Assembly (NCBI GenBank): GCA_001797415.1
Contig: MGPL01000005.1
Coordinates: forward strand, 1 to 7,890
Source: Deltaproteobacteria bacterium GWA2_55_10
GTDB taxonomy: Bacteria; Desulfobacterota; GWC2-55-46
Reading direction: 5' to 3'
Length of the DNA stretch: 7,890 nucleotides
Shown: positions 1 to 5,507 of the stretch, one piece after another
How positions within the stretch are numbered: position 1 is the first letter of the stretch
Layout of the letters: the number at the start of each line of letters is the position of its first letter
The notes under the pieces: generated by a model
What the model was told of the DNA's origin: nothing
Database searches by the model: none
What the model saw: the letters and a program-made list of their open reading frames with translations, nothing else
Program-made: the position numbers and the translations under genes

Positions 1-941
1 TTCTTATAATACCTTTATCAAAGATAGACGGCACTCCTCCGCCCGCCATAGCCGAAGAGGCATCGACAAGGGCAGAGTATCTTTTCACCGAGTTCCGGGT
101 CATAGTCACCTATCTGAGGCTGCTGGTATTTCCGGTCGATCAGGCGCTTGATTACGATTACAGGTCATATACTTCGTTCCTGGCGGCCCCGGTAATCGCC
201 TCTTTTCTTTTTCTGGCCTCGATATTCTCCGCGGGCGTATACCTTATTACGAGGAAGTCGCTCCTGAGGCTCTGCGGCTTCGGCATATTATGGTTCTTTC
301 TGGCCATCTCCATTGAATCGAGCGTCATACCTCTGCTTCGCGACTTCATATTCGAGCACAGGGTCTATCTGCCCGGCGTCGGCGCGTTTGTGGCCTTCTC
401 GACACTCGTCTTTTTCGGCATATCTAAGTCCCGCCTGCCGTTTGCCATCACAGCCGTTGCCGCCATCGCCATTTTTTCAGCGCCGCTGGCAGCTGCCGCT
501 TATCAGAGGAACCTTGTATGGAAGACCGCCATAGGCGTCTGGGAGGACTCGGTCGCCAAGCACCCTGAAAAGGCGCGGAGCCGCTATAACCTGGGGAGCC
601 TCTACGCCGAAGAAGGGCGGATGGCAGATGCCAAGAGGGAGTTTGAAAAGGCCCTGGAGATAAGGCCGTCTTTCTCCAGGCCGCATAACAACCTTGGGAA
701 TATCTATTATTCTGAGGGCAGGTTCGAGGAAGCGGCAGAAGAGTACCGGCTTGCAGCAGAGTTTGACCAGGAGAACGTCGAGGCCCTCTATAACCTTGGG
801 AATGTATACATGGTCCTCGGCAGGAGAGGGGAGGCAATAGCCGCCTTCACGAAGTTCATCGAGAAGGCTTCTTCGGAGTTTGATCAGCAGAAGAGGGAGG
901 CGAAAGAGAGTATCAGGCAGATGGGCGGGCGTCAAGAATAA
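1..941 (+). CDS. Membrane-bound TPR protein, C-terminal part (5' end outside window)
   Basis: The reading frame is open from base 3 to the TAA at 939-941 and gives 312 residues; the start lies upstream of the window. About four hydrophobic segments (residues 59-82, 87-109, 121-140 and 146-168 of the visible part) are followed by a soluble tail. The tail holds three TPR units (about 190-223, 224-257 and 258-291), each with the NLG..Y...G...A pattern. The stretch YLFTEFRVIVTYLRLL and the motif FEHRVYLP (117-124) are typical of bacterial multi-spanning proteins that end in TPRs and are distantly like the TMTC/O-mannosyltransferase group. By family, the TPR tail probably faces the periplasm and binds protein partners. 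The catalytic N-terminal region, if there is one, is not visible, so no enzymatic activity can be assigned. A GTG at 390 is internal to the frame and is not the real start. The next gene is much more AT-rich and probably unrelated. Confidence 0.85.
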   Translation, partial: LIIPLSKIDGTPPPAIAEEASTRAEYLFTEFRVIVTYLRLLVFPVDQALDYDYRSYTSFLAAPVIASFLFLASIFSAGVYLITRKSLLRLCGFGILWFFLAISIESSVIPLLRDFIFEHRVYLPGVGAFVAFSTLVFFGISKSRLPFAITAVAAIAIFSAPLAAAAYQRNLVWKTAIGVWEDSVAKHPEKARSRYNLGSLYAEEGRMADAKREFEKALEIRPSFSRPHNNLGNIYYSEGRFEEAAEEYRLAAEFDQENVEALYNLGNVYMVLGRRGEAIAAFTKFIEKASSEFDQQKREAKESIRQMGGRQE

Positions 942-963
942 TGGTGGGCGCAGCCCACATTAC
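942..963. repeat. 22-bp hairpin repeat, copy 1
   Basis: It begins directly after the TAA of the TPR gene. GTGGGC (944-949) and GCCCAC (953-958) form a perfect 6-bp stem around GCA. The same 22-bp unit recurs at 1397-1418 and, degenerate, at 1636-1657. Copy 1 and copy 2 agree at 16 of 22 positions, and one stem pair is swapped from G-C to C-G, so the hairpin is preserved. It may help end transcription of the upstream gene, but there is no T-tract after it. Confidence 0.6.
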
Positions 964-990
964 TCATCCCATTATTTGTTATAGAGGAAA

Positions 991-1272
991 ATGAAGGATA
1001 TTAAACTGACAAAGAAAGAAATTAATTTTTTGCGCGAGCATAAGTTTTTCGAGTCGAGATTACTTAAGCAAATTTTAGAAAACACTATTCAGGTCAATGG
1101 CGGTATTGTGGTAAGAATGTCAGAAGAAGATTGTTTAAAGATTAGTGAATTATGTGATGATTATAAATTGTCCATGGGTTTTGAGAAGAATTATGATCTG
1201 AGTAGGGCTGGGGAGATATTAGAATCGTTACAGGATAAGTTTTTTATAGATTGGCTTCGTAGGTTGGGATAG
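991..1272 (+). CDS. Small hypothetical protein, AT-rich, 93 aa
   Basis: ATG at 991 is preceded by GAGG at 984-987, with a short spacer of 3 nt. An in-frame TAG at 982 excludes an earlier start. The product is small, charged and apparently soluble, with no signal peptide or membrane segment. A Lys/Glu-rich helical N-terminus is followed by a segment containing SEEDCLKISELC, GFEKNYDLS and ILESLQDKFF. I do not recognise the family with confidence; the compact helical pattern recalls small partner or antitoxin-like orphans, which is speculation. Base composition is clearly more AT-rich than the flanking genes, which suggests horizontal acquisition. The last four codons (RRLG) and the TAG stop lie in a palindromic repeat (1259-1290), so the original C-terminus may have been replaced. 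No toxin-like partner lies next to it. Confidence 0.65.
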   Translation: MKDIKLTKKEINFLREHKFFESRLLKQILENTIQVNGGIVVRMSEEDCLKISELCDDYKLSMGFEKNYDLSRAGEILESLQDKFFIDWLRRLG

Positions 1273-1288
1273 CGAAGCGTAACCCAAC
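1263..1288. repeat. Palindromic repeat GTTGGG...CCCAAC (REP-like)
   Basis: GTTGGG (1263-1268) and CCCAAC (1283-1288) flank the core TAGCGAAGCGTAA, whose CG-AAG-CG centre is itself nearly palindromic. Repeats of this kind, with a GCGAAGCGTAACCC core, are common between genes in many unrelated bacteria (from memory, not checked here). It overlaps the 3' end of the small gene and supplies its TAG stop (1270-1272). Confidence 0.7.
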
Positions 1289-1303
1289 TTGTTTGTTCTC
1301 TTT

Positions 1304-1345
1304 TTACCTCCCCTCCCTCGACGGGAGGGGAATGAGGGGAGGGTG
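1304..1345 (+). repeat. CCTCCCC-type palindromic element
   Basis: CCCCTCCC (1310-1317) and GGGAGGGG (1323-1330) form a perfect 8-bp stem with a 5-nt loop TCGAC, followed by a tail containing GAGGGGAGGG. The layout TACCTCCCCTC, stem-loop, GAGGGG, then TG.GGGGAG is shared with elements read on the minus strand at 1460-1421 and 1699-1660. The window therefore holds three members, one in the opposite orientation to the other two. Confidence 0.65.
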
Positions 1346-1396
1346 AAGCAGGCCAGCCGCATAAAAAATCAGATTCTTCACTGTGCTCAGATAATT

Positions 1397-1511
1397 TGGT
1401 GCGCACGGCGCACCATACGGATAATCTCCCCCAACCCCTCTTTAAAAAAGAGGGGAGGTAAAAAAATAAAAAAAGCCTCCGGGTCTCCCCGGAGGTTTTT
1501 GCATTCAATAT
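1397..1511 (+). repeat. Direct repeat copy A, containing three hairpins
   Basis: This 115-bp unit matches 1636-1753 over its whole length. In order it holds the 22-bp hairpin (GGTGCGC-ACG-GCGCACC, 1398-1414), a CCCCTCTTT-AAA-AAAGAGGGG hairpin (1435-1455), A-tracts, and a terminator-like hairpin (CCTCCGGG-TCTC-CCCGGAGG, 1476-1495) followed by T5. Compared with copy B it has five mismatches in the first 24 bases, two fewer A residues in one tract, one base less after the hairpin, and a terminator loop that reads as the reverse complement of copy B's (TCTC against GAGA). It is probably a distal duplicate of the rpsT terminator region. Confidence 0.85.
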
Positions 1512-1547
1512 ATTCAGAGCACCGTGCAACTACTGAGGTCAAAAGCT

Positions 1548-1624
1548 GTCATTGCGAGGAGCATGAGCGACGAAGCAATCTCGTCTTTCTTCAAAATAAA
1601 TGAGATTGCTTCGCTCGCAATGAC
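1548..1624. repeat. TCATTGCGAG inverted-repeat element
   Basis: The left arm (1548-1582) begins GTCATTGCGAG and ends CGAAGCAATCTC. The right arm (1602-1624) reads GAGATTGCTTCG and ends CGCAATGAC, the inverted counterpart. A 19-nt spacer separates them. This element is widespread between genes in many bacterial phyla (from memory) and behaves like a non-coding mobile or hairpin repeat. It lies between direct-repeat copies A and B. Confidence 0.75.
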
Positions 1625-1635
1625 AAAAAACGCAA

Positions 1636-1753
1636 TGGTGGGGACGGCGCGCTCTACGGATAATCTCCCCCAACCCCTCTTTAAAAAAGAGGGGAGGTAA
1701 AAAAATAAAAAAAAAGCCTCCGGGGAGACCCGGAGGCTTTTTACATTCAATAT
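1636..1753 (+). repeat. Direct repeat copy B, adjoining rpsT
   Basis: This is the second copy of the 115-118 bp unit, ending 11 bp from the rpsT stop. The first hairpin is degenerate here and its stem no longer pairs properly. The CCCCTCTTT/AAAGAGGGG hairpin (1674-1694) is identical to copy A. The terminator hairpin has the same stem but loop GAGA. Because it abuts rpsT and has a longer T-tract on the minus strand, this copy is the likely functional terminator. Confidence 0.85.
1707..1742 (-). terminator. rpsT intrinsic terminator
   Basis: On the minus strand, A5 is followed by a 9-bp perfect stem GCCTCCGGG/CCCGGAGGC with loop TCTC and then T9. It begins about 22 bp after the rpsT stop codon. 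The plus strand also has a 5-T tract, so weak termination in that direction is possible. Confidence 0.9.
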
Positions 1754-1764
1754 CTTGAGAAGAC

Positions 1765-2031
1765 TTACTTCGTCTTCGCGTGTACCTGCTTCGAGAGGCG
1801 GGCTATCCTTCTGGATGCGTTCTTCTTGTGAAGCACGCCCTTGGATGCCGCCTTGCCGAGCTCTGATATCGCGCTCTTGAGGTTTGTCTTTGCCTCGTCT
1901 GCGCTACCGGCTTCTACCGATTCCCTTACCTTCTTTACCGCTGTCCTGAGTGTGGACTTAACGGAGGCGTTCCTTGCCCTCCTCTTTTCGCTCTGCTTGT
2001 GCCTTTTGATTGCCGACGCGTGGTTAGCCAA
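1765..2031 (-). CDS. rpsT: 30S ribosomal protein S20
   Basis: The 88-residue product is the usual S20 length and is very basic, with the family N-terminus MANHASAIKRHKQSEKRR and the C-terminal segment KGVLHKKNASRRIARL. S20 is a primary binder of 16S rRNA and helps assemble the 30S subunit. The start codon is TTG (complement of 2029-2031), preceded by a strong Shine-Dalgarno, GAGGAGGG, at 2043-2036 with about 4 nt spacing. E. coli rpsT also starts with UUG, which there supports autogenous translational control; the same rare start here suggests similar regulation, by inference. The gene has its own promoter and terminator and diverges from murJ. The murJ/rpsT adjacency also occurs in some Desulfuromonadota-type genomes, from memory. 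Confidence 0.97.
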   Translation of the reverse strand: MANHASAIKRHKQSEKRRARNASVKSTLRTAVKKVRESVEAGSADEAKTNLKSAISELGKAASKGVLHKKNASRRIARLSKQVHAKTK

Positions 2032-2064
2032 AATTCCCTCCTCTGTGCTCTTTCCTCTTAATTT

Positions 2065-2094
2065 CTGATACCTTTTATGCTAATGTTTGGTCAA
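2065..2094 (-). promoter_or_regulatory. Possible second rpsT promoter
   Basis: On the minus strand, TTGACC (2094-2089) is followed after 18 nt by TATCAG (2070-2065). The -35 is 5/6 and the -10 is 4/6 to consensus. It would give a leader of about 27 nt. E. coli rpsT also has two promoters, which is the only outside support. This is a weak call. Confidence 0.3.
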
Positions 2095-2137
2095 TTATGC
2101 TCAGTACCTTCTATGGGCCTGGCCTGAACAAAAGATG

Positions 2138-2166
2138 ATATTAGTAGTTTTCAGACCCGTTGTCAA
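2138..2166 (-). promoter_or_regulatory. rpsT sigma-70-type promoter
   Basis: On the minus strand, a perfect -35 TTGACA (2166-2161) and -10 TAATAT (2143-2138) are separated by exactly 17 nt. Transcription would start near 2131 and give a leader of about 100 nt. The -35 is only 18 bp from the murJ GTG, so any murJ promoter in this spacer must lie within the rpsT leader region. I could not find a convincing one on the plus strand. Confidence 0.8.
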
Positions 2167-2184
2167 GTCATTTGGGGGCCCCAG

Positions 2185-3747
2185 GTGAGCCACGAGCGGC
2201 GGATCACCGGGGCGGCCACCATCGTAGGCGCGGCCACCGCGGCCAGCCGCGTCCTCGGATATGTAAGGGACGCGGTCCTCGCCTATGTCTTTGGCGCGGG
2301 TTTCCAGGCGGACGCCTTCTTCACGGCCTTCAGGATATCCAACCTCCTGCGCAGGCTCGTGGGCGAGGGCGCGCTCACATCGTCATTCATACCCATTTTT
2401 ACGGAAGAAATGAACTCCCGGCCAAAAGAAGGGGTCAGGGAGCTTGCCTCGAGCGTATTTTCCCTTTTCGCCCTGATACTTACCGTCCTGACCTTCCTCG
2501 GCATTGTCTTCTCAGAAGACATAGTCCGGCTGATGGCACCGGGCTTCCTCGCAGACCCTGAAAAGTTCTCCCTTACCGTCACGCTTACCAAATGGATGTT
2601 CCCGTACATGGTCTTCATCGGCTTGATGGCCATAGCCATGGGCGTGCTCAATTCCTATAGGCATTTCACGGCCCCGGCCCTTGCTCCCATCTTGCTGAAC
2701 CTTGCCATGATAACGAGCGTCCTTGTTGTCGCCCCGTTCATCTCTTCCCCGGCATACGCCCTTGTCGGAGGCGTGCTCGCTGGCGGGGTCTTCCAGCTCC
2801 TTTTGCAGTTCCCGTTCCTCAAGAAGATCGGCATGATGCCGAAACTGTCATTCAAATGGGAAGACCAGGCCATAAAGAGGATATTCCTCCTCATGGGGCC
2901 TGCTGCGCTCGGCATAGCGGTCTATCAGATAAACCTTTTCGTGAGCCTCTGGTTCGCTTCCCCCCTGCCCGGAGCCGTATCCTATCTTTATTATGCCGGG
3001 AGGCTCATCGAACTGCCGCTGGGGGTCTTTGCCGTATCCGTAACTACGGCAGTGCTGCCGACGCTTTCAGAGCAGGTAGCCAAAGGGGACCGGGACGGGG
3101 TAAAGAAATCGCTATCGTTTGCCGTGAGGCTCGTCAACTTCGTCACCATACCGGCGACAATAGGGCTTATCGTATTGAGCTACCCTATTGTCGAGCTGCT
3201 CTTTCAGAGAGGGGAGTTCACTGCACAGGACTCATCCGGCACTGCCATAGCGGTCTTTTATTACGCCCTCGGACTGGTGCCTATTGCAATAGCGAGGATA
3301 TTGGTATCGGTATTCTATTCGCTCAAGGATACTCTGACGCCCGTATTGATCGCAATCGTCGCAGCCGTCCTCAATCTCGTATTCTGTTATGTCCTGGTCG
3401 GTCCTCTGGCCCACGGAGGCCTCGCGCTCGCTTCCACGTTATCGGCTGCCGTGAACTGCGCATTCCTATTCGTGATCTTGAGGATGAAGTTCGGACGCTT
3501 CGGTATTAAGGAGATGCTCATCTCTGGAATAAAATCTACAGCCGCGTCGGTAGTGATGGGCATTCTCGTATATCTGCTCGCATTTGAGGCCTTCGATGTG
3601 ACAGGCGGGACCGGAAAGGTCCTCGTCATGGCAGGCTGCCTGGGACTCGGCCTTGTAAGCTATATTGCCGCCTCAAAGCTCATGGGTGTTACCGAACTCG
3701 CGTTTTTAAAGGGTTTTTTGAGCCGGAAGGCTGGAAAAAGCGCTTGA
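2185..3747 (+). CDS. murJ: Lipid II flippase MurJ (MviN family)
   Basis: The 520-residue polytopic protein has the MurJ length and about 14 hydrophobic segments. MurJ moves undecaprenyl-linked lipid II across the inner membrane for peptidoglycan synthesis (MOP superfamily). The N-terminal signature is clear: SRVLGYVRDA at 21-30, DAFFTAF at 43-49, NLLRR at 53-57 and the GEGALTSSFIP loop. Aligned by eye to E. coli MurJ, R22, R28, D43, R56 and R273 correspond to the essential R18, R24, D39, R52 and R270. E276 corresponds to E273, whereas the D269 position is Gly. The start is GTG at 2185, which gives the normal family N-terminus. There is no good Shine-Dalgarno, only a GGGGG run 6 nt upstream that forms part of a GGGGCCCC palindrome. 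The gene is convergent with mazG and divergent from rpsT. Confidence 0.96.
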   Translation: MSHERRITGAATIVGAATAASRVLGYVRDAVLAYVFGAGFQADAFFTAFRISNLLRRLVGEGALTSSFIPIFTEEMNSRPKEGVRELASSVFSLFALILTVLTFLGIVFSEDIVRLMAPGFLADPEKFSLTVTLTKWMFPYMVFIGLMAIAMGVLNSYRHFTAPALAPILLNLAMITSVLVVAPFISSPAYALVGGVLAGGVFQLLLQFPFLKKIGMMPKLSFKWEDQAIKRIFLLMGPAALGIAVYQINLFVSLWFASPLPGAVSYLYYAGRLIELPLGVFAVSVTTAVLPTLSEQVAKGDRDGVKKSLSFAVRLVNFVTIPATIGLIVLSYPIVELLFQRGEFTAQDSSGTAIAVFYYALGLVPIAIARILVSVFYSLKDTLTPVLIAIVAAVLNLVFCYVLVGPLAHGGLALASTLSAAVNCAFLFVILRMKFGRFGIKEMLISGIKSTAASVVMGILVYLLAFEAFDVTGGTGKVLVMAGCLGLGLVSYIAASKLMGVTELAFLKGFLSRKAGKSA

Positions 3748-3756
3748 ATTGAATAA

Positions 3757-3786
3757 GGGGCCGAAGCCCCCAAGTAATTGTTTTTT
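3757..3786. terminator. Hairpin after murJ, possible terminator
   Basis: GGGGC (3757-3761) and GCCCC (3766-3770) form a 5-bp stem about 9 nt after the murJ stop. On the minus strand the loop is a C(UUCG)G tetraloop, an exceptionally stable fold. On the plus strand a run of six T (3781-3786) comes only 10 nt after the stem, so it is an imperfect terminator for murJ. It could also serve transcripts arriving from mazG. Confidence 0.45.
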
Positions 3787-3876
3787 AAAGCTATTTCGTG
3801 ATTAAAATTTAAGCAACCTTCAGAACGCCCATTGAATCCGTTCCCCTGTTTTTTGCACGCGCCTCTTTTCAACAAC

Positions 3877-3897
3877 TTATCCACAGGTTGTGGGGAA
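3877..3897. promoter_or_regulatory. DnaA box pair (one perfect, one degenerate, inverted)
   Basis: TTATCCACA (3877-3885) is an exact DnaA box. Three bases on, TGTGGGGAA (3889-3897) matches the reverse-complement box TGTGGATAA at 7 of 9 positions. The pair overlaps a CCACA-GGT-TGTGG hairpin (3881-3893) and a CAAC/GTTG flank. It lies in the 170-bp spacer where murJ and mazG converge. No further strong boxes or obvious unwinding element are present, so a full replication origin is unlikely; a DnaA titration or regulatory site is possible, as is chance. Confidence 0.45.
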
Positions 3898-3917
3898 ATC
3901 TCCTGAAGCGGTTGTTT

Positions 3918-4715
3918 TTAGCTCTCTTTTTTCTCTCTCTTCTTTGCTTCCTGCCACAGGCGTTCAAGCTCATCTATGGGCGTGGATGAAAGGTCGTCCC
4001 CCCGTTGGATGAGCGTCCTCTCTATATGATGGAAGCGTGAGATGAACTTGGCGATCGTCTTTCTCAGAGCGTCCTCAGGGTTTACTTCGAGAAACCTTCC
4101 GACGTTTACGAGAGTGAAGAAAAGGTCTCCAAGCTCATCCTCCATCTCCTTCGCGTTGCGATTTTTTACGGCGTCCTTGAACTCGTTTATCTCTTCATCG
4201 AGCTTGAGGAGCACTTCACTTACATCTTTCCAGTCAAAGCCTGCCCTCGCAGCCTTCTGGCTCACCTTGTGCGCCCTTAGAAGGGCTGGCAGCACCTCTG
4301 GTATTCCCGCGAGATAGCCCTTGTCTTCCTTGTCCTTCTTCTCTTCTTTCTTTATCTCTGCCCACTGCCTCAGGACCTCTTCAGGCGTGTCGGCCCTGCT
4401 TTCCCCGAAGACATGCGGGTGGCGGTTTATCATCTTGGCGTGTGAGGAATCTATTACGTCCGAGAGCGTGTACTCGCCCTTTTCTTTCGCAATCTGCGAG
4501 ACAAAGACCACCTGAAAGAGCAGGTCTCCGAGTTCTTCCTTTATATGGGCCGCGTCCTTTGAGTCTATTGCCTGGATGACCTCGTAGGCCTCTTCTATAA
4601 TAAAAGGCGTAAGCGTCTCGTTCGTCTGCTCCTTGTCCCAGGGGCAGCCGTCTTTCGCCCTGAGCCGCTCCATAAGGGCCTCGAGCTTCGTTATGTCCGG
4701 CTTCCTATTTTCCAT
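3918..4715 (-). CDS. mazG: Nucleoside triphosphate pyrophosphohydrolase MazG
   Basis: The 265-residue product matches the two-domain E. coli-type MazG (about 263 aa). MazG hydrolyses (d)NTPs to the monophosphate and pyrophosphate, cleaning the nucleotide pool; in E. coli it also affects ppGpp. The N-terminal domain has GCPWDKEQT at 23-31 and the metal-binding helices IIEEAYEVIQAI (39-50) and EELGDLLFQVV (60-70), followed by HPHVFGE. The C-terminal, usually catalytic, domain repeats the pattern with LDEEINEF and DELGDLFF and ends in a basic tail. The ATG (complement of 4713-4715) lies inside the end of mobA, so the two genes overlap by 11 nt and are probably translationally coupled. No clear terminator follows on the minus strand before the DnaA-box spacer. 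Confidence 0.96.
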   Translation of the reverse strand: MENRKPDITKLEALMERLRAKDGCPWDKEQTNETLTPFIIEEAYEVIQAIDSKDAAHIKEELGDLLFQVVFVSQIAKEKGEYTLSDVIDSSHAKMINRHPHVFGESRADTPEEVLRQWAEIKKEEKKDKEDKGYLAGIPEVLPALLRAHKVSQKAARAGFDWKDVSEVLLKLDEEINEFKDAVKNRNAKEMEDELGDLFFTLVNVGRFLEVNPEDALRKTIAKFISRFHHIERTLIQRGDDLSSTPIDELERLWQEAKKREKKES

Positions 4716-5277
4716 CGAGCCCAGCCCTCAACAGGTCCTCTTCGGTGTTCACGTTTTCGACCGACCTTTCTATGGGAAGCCCCGTGAAGTCTTTTTCTGT
4801 AAGACGCAATGCGTCTATCCTGTCGAAGAGGGCGTTTATCCTGAAATTACCGCCCTTTATCATCTTTTCGATTGCGTCGAGGCATCTCCTCGAGTATGCG
4901 GCGTGCATGGGGTGGAGCCTGCCTCCTATGAATGGCACCACGCAGTCCACTTTTCCGGCCCTGAGCGCAACCGCTCTTATGCAGGCATCGTCCAGCCAGG
5001 GCATGTCGCAGGCCGTGACAAATACATTGTCCTTCTCTGAAAGTGAGAGAGCGGTATATATTCCGCCAAGGCTGCCGCCCGCTATTATGTCAGGGTATAC
5101 AGGGACGCCGAGCCTGTTGTAGGTAGCGACTTGGGTCGCCACTATGAACGGGATCTCGAATATGGAGCTCATGATGCGGACGGTCCGCTCGATGATGGGG
5201 CCTTCGGCGGTCGGGATAAAGGCCTTATTGTATCCCATCCTGCGGCTCTTGCCGCCCGCAAGTATGGCTCCTGTCAT
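4705..5277 (-). CDS. mobA: Molybdenum cofactor guanylyltransferase MobA
   Basis: MobA transfers GMP from GTP to molybdopterin-bound Mo/W cofactor, making the MGD form used by DMSO-reductase-family enzymes such as formate dehydrogenases and nitrate reductases. The nucleotidyltransferase signature is at the N-terminus, LAGGKSRRMGYNKA. It is followed by GSLGGIYTAL (usually GPLGG; Ser replaces Pro here), CDMPWLD with the metal-binding Asp, and the C-terminal NVNTEEDL. From the ATG at 5275-5277 it is 190 residues, normal for the family, starting MTGAILAGG. A TTG 15 nt upstream (5290-5292) is an alternative and has the only Shine-Dalgarno-like sequence (GGAAG, 7 nt away), so the start may be 5292. 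The gene is the upstream partner of mazG. It is separated from mobB by 230 bp containing a MITE-like repeat, and I found no clear promoter in that gap. Confidence 0.93.
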   Translation of the reverse strand: MTGAILAGGKSRRMGYNKAFIPTAEGPIIERTVRIMSSIFEIPFIVATQVATYNRLGVPVYPDIIAGGSLGGIYTALSLSEKDNVFVTACDMPWLDDACIRAVALRAGKVDCVVPFIGGRLHPMHAAYSRRCLDAIEKMIKGGNFRINALFDRIDALRLTEKDFTGLPIERSVENVNTEEDLLRAGLDGK

Positions 5278-5317
5278 GTTTAATTTGTTCAAGTCGGGTC
5301 TTCCGGGAAGGGTTTAG

Positions 5318-5450
5318 CAGGCTGCTGAAAAAGTCCATCTGCTTTGTTGGCTTCAGAAGCTCGTCACTGCGACGTACGAGAAGAGTACGACTCGTTCCTC
5401 GCTCCCCGATTTAACCGGGGCCTCGCATATGGAGCTTTTTGAGCAGCCTG
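5318..5450. mobile_element. 133-bp MITE-like element with terminal inverted repeats
   Basis: The left end (5318-5338) begins CAGGCTGCTGAAAAAG and the right end (5429-5450) reads back as CAGGCTGCTCAAAAAG, each followed by a CCAT match; the arms are about 21-22 bp with few mismatches. The interior has no gene but contains CGTAC/GTACG (5373-5389) and CCCCG/CGGGG (5404-5420) hairpins. I see no clear target-site duplication. Elements with these ends recur in many environmental bacterial genomes (from memory). It sits between mobB and mobA and probably splits what was one mob operon. Confidence 0.7.
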
Positions 5451-5453
5451 AAC

Positions 5454-5489
5454 AAAAAAAAGGATTTTTTTTCAGCATCCTGTTAGGAT
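5454..5489 (-). terminator. Possible mobB terminator with alternative hairpins
   Basis: On the minus strand, downstream of the mobB stop, ATCCT (5489-5485), AGGAT (5481-5477) and a second ATCCT (5465-5461) are followed by a run of eight T. AGGAT can pair with the first ATCCT (3-nt loop) or with the second, which directly precedes the T-run. The second pairing gives a weak, 5-bp terminator-like hairpin with an A-rich loop. Both stems are short. Confidence 0.4.
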
Positions 5490-5507
5490 TGTTTAATATT
5501 TAAAAGA

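Larger units (their letters stand above)
1259..1753. repeat. Gene-free repeat island between the small ORF and rpsT
   Basis: The roughly 490 bases between the small gene and rpsT contain no credible gene. They are nearly filled by short palindromic elements: GTTGGG/CCCAAC (1263-1288), a CCTCCCC-type element (1304-1345) with two inverted relatives, a 22-bp hairpin family, a TCATTGCGAG element (1548-1624), and a 115-118 bp direct duplication carrying the rpsT terminator hairpin. The piece at 1368-1395 (ATCAGATTCTTCACTG and what follows) looks like a decayed fragment of another common intergenic repeat. Open frames here on either strand are made of repeat sequence and are not genes. Confidence 0.8.

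Noticed and set aside
448..935. Two minus-strand open frames opposite the TPR region
   Set aside because: The plus frame encodes clear TPR repeats; the antisense products have no recognisable features.
1289..1750. Open frames of about 80-110 codons on both strands in the repeat island
   Set aside because: They are made of palindromic repeat sequence, lack ribosome binding sites and give low-complexity, Lys/Ser/Arg-rich products.
942..1753. CRISPR-like array
   Set aside because: The repeats are irregularly spaced, belong to several families and have no uniform spacers or cas genes.
2160..2561. Plus-strand open frame overlapping the start of murJ
   Set aside because: The product is an Arg/Gly/His-rich out-of-frame translation of murJ; the murJ frame has all family motifs.
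3748..3917. Possible chromosomal replication origin
   Set aside because: There is only one perfect DnaA box plus a degenerate partner in 170 bp, no dnaA, dnaN, gidA or rpmH neighbours, and no convincing unwinding element.
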